In this document: positions 57,731 through 64,000 of the stretch, piece by piece
How the letters are laid out: the number at the start of each line of letters is the position of its first letter
Position numbering within the stretch: position 1 is the stretch's first letter
Origin: Turnera subulata
Lineage: Eukaryota > Streptophyta > Magnoliopsida > Malpighiales > Passifloraceae
Length of the DNA: 64,000 bases
Direction: 5' to 3'
Assembly (NCBI GenBank): GCA_028386065.3
Contig: JAKUCV010002306.1
Span: 27,903-91,902, forward strand
Position numbers and translations under genes: made by a program
Notes under the pieces: model-generated
The model's input: the letters and a program-made list of their open reading frames with translations, nothing else
Database searches by the model: none
What the model was told of the DNA's origin: nothing

Positions 57731-60700
57731 ATGGATCCAGTGGGAGGAAATCAGCATGCTGAGCAGCATTTGGATGACGACCAAGTATCGGTCGATCAGC
57801 CGCAACCGGTCGTGGGTGGACAAGTACCCATGGAAGCACTGGGGGACACAACACAGATTATGCATACCATGGCACAGATTTTGCAGCGTCAAGATGCAAG
57901 GGATGCCCGTTTGGATGCTAGGGAAGCATGTGAACAGGAGAATCAAGGACCTGTTGAGGACCCTGTTTACACTAAGTTGTCCAAGCTAGGTCTTGACGAC
58001 TTTACAGGGGTCACTAACCCACAGGCAGCTGACGACTGGCTTCGTCAAGCTCACCGAGTGATGTTGAAGCTCAGATGCACAGATGACAGGTGGGCTAGGT
58101 ATGTCGCATCCATGTTTCGCAACGTTGCTGTGGACTGGTGGGAATCGGCAACACGTGACATGGCAAAACCAATCACCATGCCTTGGACGCAGTTTACTGA
58201 GATGTTCCGAAGGAAATTTGTCACAGATGTTTACCAAGACCAGCTTAAGCGAGAATTTCTGAGTCTGTGACAGCAAATCGGACAGTCGATGAATGACTAC
58301 GAGATCTAGTTTGATCGTTTATCCATCTACACGACAGAGTATGCGGCCACACCAGAGGCTAGATGTAAGCATTTCTGGGATGGTTTACGATCCTACATCC
58401 AGACAGTTATGGGATGCAAAGTTTATGAGACTTACCAGGATATGCTTGTAGATGCTCTTCGAGCAGAAGTCATCTGGATGGGGAATGAGAGAGAGATGGA
58501 AGAGGTTAGAAAGAGGAAATCTGCACAGAATAGTGGGAATCAGAACAAGAGGTTCCAGAGTGCCGGTAACAGGCCAGGGTATGGACAGACCCAATCTATG
58601 CCAGTATCAGGGGGTCGAGGATAGAGTAACAGCTACAACAACAATCGTGGGAGTTCATGGATCCAGTCTGGAGGGACCTCGTCTGGGAATACTCGCCCAA
58701 GACTTCCTATATCTCAGGTGAGATGTTTTGAGTGCAACGAAGTTGGGCACTACCGGAGCTCGTGTCCTAGGTTGGGGAGATCCAGAGTTACTGTTCCTGC
58801 CCAAACTGTACAAGCATCAGTGGCCAATGTACCCAGTGGTTCTGGAGTAGGCCGAGGCTGTGGACAAGGAGTTGCTCCTACTCGGACGCAGTCAGCTATG
58901 AATCAGAGTGCAGCCGCTCCGAGGGCATTTGTGATCACGGCTGAGGAGGATCCCGAAAACGCTAATGTTATCGTAGGTACCTTTATAGTTTTTGATTTTA
59001 CTGCATACACTTTGATTGATCCTAGTGCTACACATTCTTTTATCGCTCAAGGTTTTGCTATACAACATAGTGGTAAGAAAGAGAGTTTAACATGTCCGAT
59101 GAGGGTTAGGTTACCTGCGGGCCTAGTGGTCAGGTTAATCCATGTGTGCAGAGATGTTTCACTTTCGTACGATAACAAGGTTTTTCTTGCACGGTTGGTT
59201 GTGTTGAACATGGGAGGTTTCGATATAATCTTAAGGATGGATTGGTTATCGAGGTACAGTGTTATGGTAAACTGTCGAACCAAGGAAGTGTTGTTGACTT
59301 CTGATGGTGGGCGACAGGTTTTATTGACAGGTATTGGGAGAGGTGCTACTACATGTAGTATCCCTGCTAATCAAAATTACGGAATGAAGCTGCATGGTCC
59401 AGATGCCTTGTTGACTCATGTCAAGGGCGAAGAAGCTCAGACTCTGGTTTTGGGGGACATCATAGTTGTCAGAGAGTTTCCAGATGTGTTTCCAGAGGAT
59501 CTACCAGGATTGCCACATGACAGAGAAGTTGAGTACACAATCGACTTCATGCCGGGAGTGAAATCTATCTCGATGGCACCGTATCGGATGGCATCGACAG
59601 AACTCTAGGAATTGAAGAAACAGTTAGATGAGCTGCTTGAGAAGGGATTCATGAGAGCCAGTACATCACCTTGGGGATCACCAGTTCTATCTGTGAAGAA
59701 GAAAGATGACAGTTTGCATATGTGTGTGGACTACCGACAGTTGAACAAAGTGACAGTGAAGAACAAGTGACTTTTCTCTAAGATCGACCTTCTGTCTGGA
59801 TACCATCAGGTCAAGATTGCCGTGAAGGACATACCGAAGACAACCTTCCGCACTCGGTATGGTCACTTTGAGTTCACAATGGTTCCTTTTGGTTTGACCA
59901 ATGCACCCGCAGTTTTCATGTGCTTGATGCACTTGGTCCTGAACGAGTTCTTGGACAAGTTCGTGGTAGTCTTCATCGATGACATCCTGATATATTTGAA
60001 GAACAGGGAAGAACATGAAGAGCACTTGAGGGTAGTACTACAAAGGTTACGAGAGAAACAGTTATATGCCAAATTCAGCAAGTGCGAGTTCTGGCTTAAA
60101 GAAGTAGCATTCCTTGGACATGTTGTATGCGGGGATGGGATTAAGGTTGACCCTGCCAAAGTGAAAGCTGTTCTAGAATGGGAGTCACCCAAGACGGTAC
60201 CCGAAGTCAGAAGTTTTCTTGGCCTTGCAGGATATTACCAGAGATTCATCGAGGGTTTTTCTTTGATAGCCAGTCCTATGACCAAGCTGTTGAAGAAAGA
60301 TCAAGCCTTTGTTTGGAGTGAAGCCTGCCAGAAGAGTTTTGATGAACTGAAGAAGAAGTTGACATCAGCGCCAGTTTTGACAGTACCCAAGCCAGGAGTT
60401 GAGTACGTGTCGTTTTGCGATGCTTCAGGTCTTGGTTTGGGAGCAGTTCTGATGCAAGAAGGCCGAGTGATTGCCTATACTTCAAGACAGTTGAGACCGC
60501 GTGAGAGGAACTATCCGACACATGACTTAGAGATGGCCGCGGTGATCCTTGCTTTGAAGAATTGGCGACATTACTTGTTCGGAGAGAGATGCCAGATTTT
60601 CACAGGTCATAAGAGTCTTAGGTACATCATGACTCAGAAGGAACTTAACCTGCGACAAAGACGTTGGGTTGAGTTACTGAACGATTATGATTGTACTATT

Positions 60701-60988
60701 GAGTACCACCCTGGAAAAGCTAATGTTGTAGCTGATGCTTTGAGCCGGAGACAACCAGATGATGCTTCCACGACCTACTCAATATCCTCTCTTATCGAGT
60801 TAAGGAAGATGGGAGTTAATTTGTCAGTGGATGAGATAGGAGCCTTGTTGACTCATATTAAAGTCAAGTCTAATCTAAGAGGCTGGATTATGGAACTACA
60901 GGATGGAGATCCCGACTTGATCAAGCTGAAGGAAGCAGTCTGCAGTGGAAAAGAGGATAAGTTTCACATAGCTGAGGATAGTGCACTG
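57731..60988 (+). pseudogene. gag-pol of T2, with stops and truncated in RNase H/connection
   Basis: A single frame covers gag and pol. Gag begins MDPVGGNQHAEQ and has AVDWWES and MPWTQFTEMFRRKF. A zinc knuckle CFECNEVGHYRSSC is at about 58724. The protease motif reads LIDPSATHSFIA, where the usual Gly after Asp-Pro is Ser. RT has [20 protein letters not shown] and FIDDILIY. RNase H has [10 protein letters not shown] and DLEMAAV but FTGHKSL, so a catalytic Asp has become Gly. Stops lie at 58268, 58307, 58622, 59606 and 59768; the last is made by a 48-nt deletion that removes the segment between VKNK and LFSKID. The sequence ends at the LTR of element C, so integrase and chromodomain are missing. 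Confidence 0.93.
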
Positions 60989-62570
60989 TGTTAGTAATAT
61001 GCACAAAAAACCAATCATGGATGTTTATTTATAGTCATGTACATACACTTTAAGGTTATTCCAATAAGTATCGTTTATGAGATAAACGCTTGCACATACT
61101 TATAACCCTAGTATATATATATATTTGATATGTATATTCTTAAATGTCCCTAGTCGGTTATTATTACGGATGGGTTGTAATAATAAGTTAAGACTAGCGT
61201 ATGTTGAGAATTTATATGTGATATGAATTCTACATACGGGTACAAGTTGGAGAACTTGTGGACTGGACCGACCCACATAAGAACACTACATGGAACGTTA
61301 TATGTATGTCATTAGTGGTTCTTATAGATGTGATTGTCCTCCGACCTGAGATCGTCAAGGTATCCAACATATGAATCATGTACTTTGATATTATTCCTAG
61401 TCACCCGTAACTGGGTGGACATAAGGGTAATCATTGGGTATATGCCGAGTATGTAGTGGGTTTTGATTGATCAAGAGGGGATTCGTCCAACCCATATAAC
61501 GGGTATATTATCGGATGGTTTCTTGATAGAGTTGAACTGTAAATGCACGGCCGTGCTCGGATTATGATATGTTGATATCATTGGTATCCGTTTTACACAG
61601 TTAACTCGAGGATCAAGAAACCGAGATTAAACATATACGAGATTGACATATTCCATGTCTCGGTTTAATCTTGATAATGGGACGAAGGGACGATGACATA
61701 TTCCGAGGCATAGAGAATCAGTACTGATCTTGTCGTTCGGGTAGCAATGATGTGTTGCTAGACGCCGCTCTTTGCTTATAATTGTAAAATGAGATTTTAC
61801 AATTATTGCCGGACGTTACAAGTGCCTACAGGGTCACACACATAGAACCGTTGATTCGAGCAGATGGTCGAACCGTGGTTGGACCATGGTTGGACCGGGT
61901 GTGGTTGGACCGTGGTTGGACCATGGTTGAACCAGGTCGTTTTGGGGTGGTTTGGTTCACTAAGCATCAGATTAGTGGAGCCATTATTGCAGCCTTGTGA
62001 TGAATATTCCCACTAAGAGTTAGTGGAAACATGTTGGCCAAAGGTGTTGTCCACTTTGACATGCCTTTGTGAGTTGGCATGCACATGCTTTTGTCTAAGG
62101 CATTATTCTTCACACTTGGGTTGGTTAGAACGTTTTTGTGTCTGAAAAATTCAGAGGATTGAGCCTTGAGAAGTGTTCTTGAGAGCTTGAGAAAACACAC
62201 ACTTACCCCTTTCTTTGTGAAAGAAAAAGAACACCAAAACACCACAAACTCAAGCCCCGGTTTTACTCTTGCTAGCACATCAGTCCGGGGAGCTCGTTCT
62301 TGGATTCGTGTGACGATTCCGGGAAGGTCACGGTTCGTGTGGATACCGTAGAGGAGCAGGTCTTCTTCTTGCTCTAACTGATTCGTTCCAGCCTTCGTCT
62401 TGGTCTAGATGATTCGTTCCAGCAGTTGGGTGAAAGACCTCAACCGAACAAGGTATGAAATTTTGTTATACGGTTTATATGCTTCACATGTGGTTCTTGG
62501 CTAAGTTTCCTTTGCTTCCGCTGCATCTTTTGCTTGTATATGATTGTCATATAGCCTAGGGAAACTTACA
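60989..62570 (+). repeat. 5' LTR of element C
   Basis: Begins TGTTAG at the point where T2 pol homology ends and finishes CTTACA just before the PBS. Contains TGTAAAAT-GAG-ATTTTACA (61783-61801) and an 11-bp minisatellite (61863-61937). 61785-62570 matches 1-727. Confidence 0.85.
61863..61937 (+). repeat. 11-bp minisatellite in the LTR of element C
   Basis: Repeats of TGGTTGGACCN with two longer spacers (GGGTG, AGGTCG), comparable to 81-163. Confidence 0.75.
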
Positions 62571-62571
62571 G

Positions 62572-62583
62572 TGGTAGCGGAGC
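62572..62583 (+). other. PBS-like sequence of element C
   Basis: TGGTAGCGGAGC, one base after the LTR end, identical to those of C1 and of the nested minus-strand element. Confidence 0.7.
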
Positions 62584-63027
62584 CTTCTTGTGAAGCTCTA
62601 AATCGTGTAAATGATTCATATGTGATATGATCATCTAAGCATGTGTAGGAATCATTTTGTGTATGTGATATGCCAAATGATTTTGAACATGATGTCTTGG
62701 TGTTTTGGCAATTGATATGCTACTTTTGATTTGGTATATATATGTGTTTTGCCATTCAAATATATTCATATGCTTGATATGTCTTAGTGAATATGCATGA
62801 TATGTTCTATGTGATGAAGCTTGATCATGTCATATTGTCTTCAATTGTATACATGTGATGTATATGTTGTTGAGGTTGATTTGTCAAAAATGTTTTGACA
62901 ACAAGAACTTGATTGGTATGAGATATCAACCAAGATGTTTATGGCAGTAGGTTGAAGAGTTCGACTAAGAAAAACCGAGTGTCGGTTTGTGTTTCGAACG
63001 ATTGTCGTTCAAGCAATGTTTGGCCAA

Positions 63028-63777
63028 AACATCGATGTTGGTATGACCAACATCGATGTTGGCATGAAGATTGGCCATGGCCGAATCTCCAAAACATCGA
63101 TGTTGTATTTCCCAACATCGATGTTCTCATGCTAACACTCAACAACATCGATGTTTAAATGTTAAACATCGATGTTATTTGAGTTCGGCCAAATTGATTT
63201 GAGTTCCAGACCTCCAATAACATCGATGTTTGAATGTCAACATCGATGTTCTTGAGTTCCAAAACCCAAACATCGATGTTTAAATGTTAAACATCGATGT
63301 TATAATGCTACTGCCAAGATATTGAACTTTCAAGTACTCAAAACATCGATGTTTTATTGTCCAACATCGATGTTTTTGAGCTACTGCCAAATGGTTTGGA
63401 GTTCAAGTGCTCAAACATCGATGTTTAAGGGTCAACATCGATGTTTTATGCATTCGGCAACCTCAAACATCGATGTTGGCTTTAAAACATCGATGTTTTG
63501 TGGATTCGCAAACTCCAAACATCGATGTTGAAGGGTTCAACATCGATGTTGTGGACTGCAGCGACTTCAACAGCAAATTGAGTACAGAAGGAGGCCGAAT
63601 TGGTGTCTGACCTAAACAGCAAAGTTGTAGCACTACTTCTTAGCTTTCCAGGGACACCAAGTTTGCACAAATCTGAGCTCTATAGCTCCGGATATGGCCG
63701 AAATACTGAGTGCTGCCAATTGTTGGCGAGAATCAGATTCTCATAGACATCGATGTTCATTTATGGACATCGATGTT
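63028..63777 (+). repeat. array of palindromic doublets (AACATCGATGTT) in the leader of element C
   Basis: Eighteen exact copies of the 12-bp palindrome lie between 63028 and 63550, and two GACATCGATGTT copies at 63746 and 63766. They form ten doublets. Starts within a doublet are 20 or 21 bp apart: 63028/63049, 63093/63114, 63144/63165, 63219/63239, 63269/63290, 63342/63363, 63414/63434, 63466/63486, 63518/63539, 63746/63766. Doublets start 50-75 bp apart except the last. Because the unit is self-complementary, each doublet can fold into a 12-bp stem with an 8-9 nt loop; in three doublets the spacer extends the stem. The units fall in all three reading frames, so this is not a peptide repeat. 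Confidence 0.95.
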
Positions 63778-63984
63778 CACTTGCATTTTTGTTTTCCAAA
63801 TTTGCTTAACATCAATGTATGATTTATCAAGAATAAGCATGAGATGTATGTACATATATTGATGAAATATTAAGTTCTTAGTTGCCTTCCATGATGAGCA
63901 CTAATCATTGCTTAGATCAACACTAGGTAGGTTTTGCCCTAGCAAGGTGCCTATGTTTATCCTAGCAAGGTTCGAGAGGATAAT

Positions 63985-64000
63985 TGTAATATCCCGATTG
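63985..64000 (+). repeat. possible start of another LTR at the window edge
   Basis: TGTAATATCCCGATTG resembles the start of gypsy LTRs in this window (TGTAACGCCCCGAATT). Only 16 bases are visible. Confidence 0.3.

Larger units (their letters stand above)
44076..60988 (+). mobile_element. element T2: decayed gypsy element split by two later insertions
   Basis: Its 5' LTR starts at 44076 (TGTAACAGTCCTGG), is interrupted at 46062-56967 by element T1, resumes at 56973 and ends at 57604. PBS-like TGTTAGCGGAGC, gag and pol follow. Pol is cut off inside RNase H/connection sequence at 60988 by the LTR of element C. The 3' half and 3' LTR lie beyond the window, if present. The coding region has five in-frame stops and a 48-nt deletion. 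Confidence 0.9.
60989..64000 (+). mobile_element. element C: LTR retrotransposon inserted into T2 pol (5' part only in window)
   Basis: A 1.58-kb LTR (TGTTAGTAAT...CTTACA) interrupts T2 pol. PBS-like TGGTAGCGGAGC follows, then at least 1.4 kb of leader without recognisable gag. The superfamily cannot be decided because no pol is in the window. The LTR at 1-727 belongs to the same family. Confidence 0.8.

Noticed and set aside
62952..63531. Peptide repeat (NIDV / HRCW / TSMF motifs)
   Set aside because: The 12-bp palindromes give different peptides in three frames, and 20/21-bp spacing does not keep one frame. The repetition is at DNA or RNA level.
63028..63777. CRISPR-like array
   Set aside because: Repeats are 12 bp, perfectly palindromic and paired, spacers are short and irregular, and the context is a plant retrotransposon leader with no cas genes.
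1..64000. tRNA, rRNA or bacterial-type operon features
   Set aside because: No cloverleaf, rRNA signature or Shine-Dalgarno-led gene cluster was seen; the content is that of a plant nuclear chromosome.

Overview
The window is nuclear DNA from a flowering plant, most likely a eudicot. Two intron-bearing plant genes sit among nested transposable elements: Ty3/gypsy chromovirus-type LTR retrotransposons, another LTR family, a Mutator-like element, a PIF/Harbinger remnant and a LINE fragment. There are no bacterial operons, rRNA genes or CRISPR arrays. The species cannot be named from the sequence alone. All boundaries were read by eye from terminal motifs, target-site duplications (TSDs), primer-binding sites and protein motifs; no alignment was run.

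Region by region. 1-727 is the right part of an LTR whose relative lies at 60989-62570. 2601-3071 is a 5'-truncated LINE with poly-A and a 15-bp TSD. 3769-6801 is a minus-strand solo LTR (TSD GCTGA). 7123-25815 is read as one old non-autonomous gypsy-type element: LTRs at 7123-10470 and 22243-25815, no gag-pol, and antisense ORFs with their own promoter-like sequences. A young non-autonomous element (13398-21462, minus strand, TSD TATAC) sits inside it. 26305-29345 is a four-exon plastid-type J-domain (DnaJ) gene. 30649-35799 is a Mutator-like element with ~170-bp terminal inverted repeats and a 10-bp TSD. It holds a long foldback and a solo LTR (31750-35403). 36838-41901 (minus) is a nine-exon exostosin/GT47 glycosyltransferase gene. 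42606-44015 is a PIF/Harbinger deletion derivative (TSD TTA). 44076-60988 is a decayed gypsy element (T2). Its 5' LTR was split by a complete chromovirus (T1, 46062-56967, TSD TTACT), and its pol is cut off by another LTR retrotransposon (C, 60989 to the window end).

The two plant genes are the only loci that look functional. One encodes a probable plastid co-chaperone, the other a probable Golgi cell-wall glycosyltransferase; they are not obviously linked in function. The retroelement coding regions all carry frameshifts, stops or deletions.

The most unusual signals are: (1) in the leader of element C, twenty copies of a 12-bp palindrome (AACATCGATGTT or a one-base variant) arranged as ten doublets 20 or 21 bp apart; (2) gypsy LTRs that look like gene 5' ends, with a conserved 76-nt candidate exon between splice-like sites; (3) arrays of small hairpins in the same LTRs whose two stem arms change together; (4) an antisense gene in the 7123-25815 element that ends in LINE-type endonuclease sequence and has a TATA box and A/C-rich leader; (5) a foldback inside the Mutator-like element.
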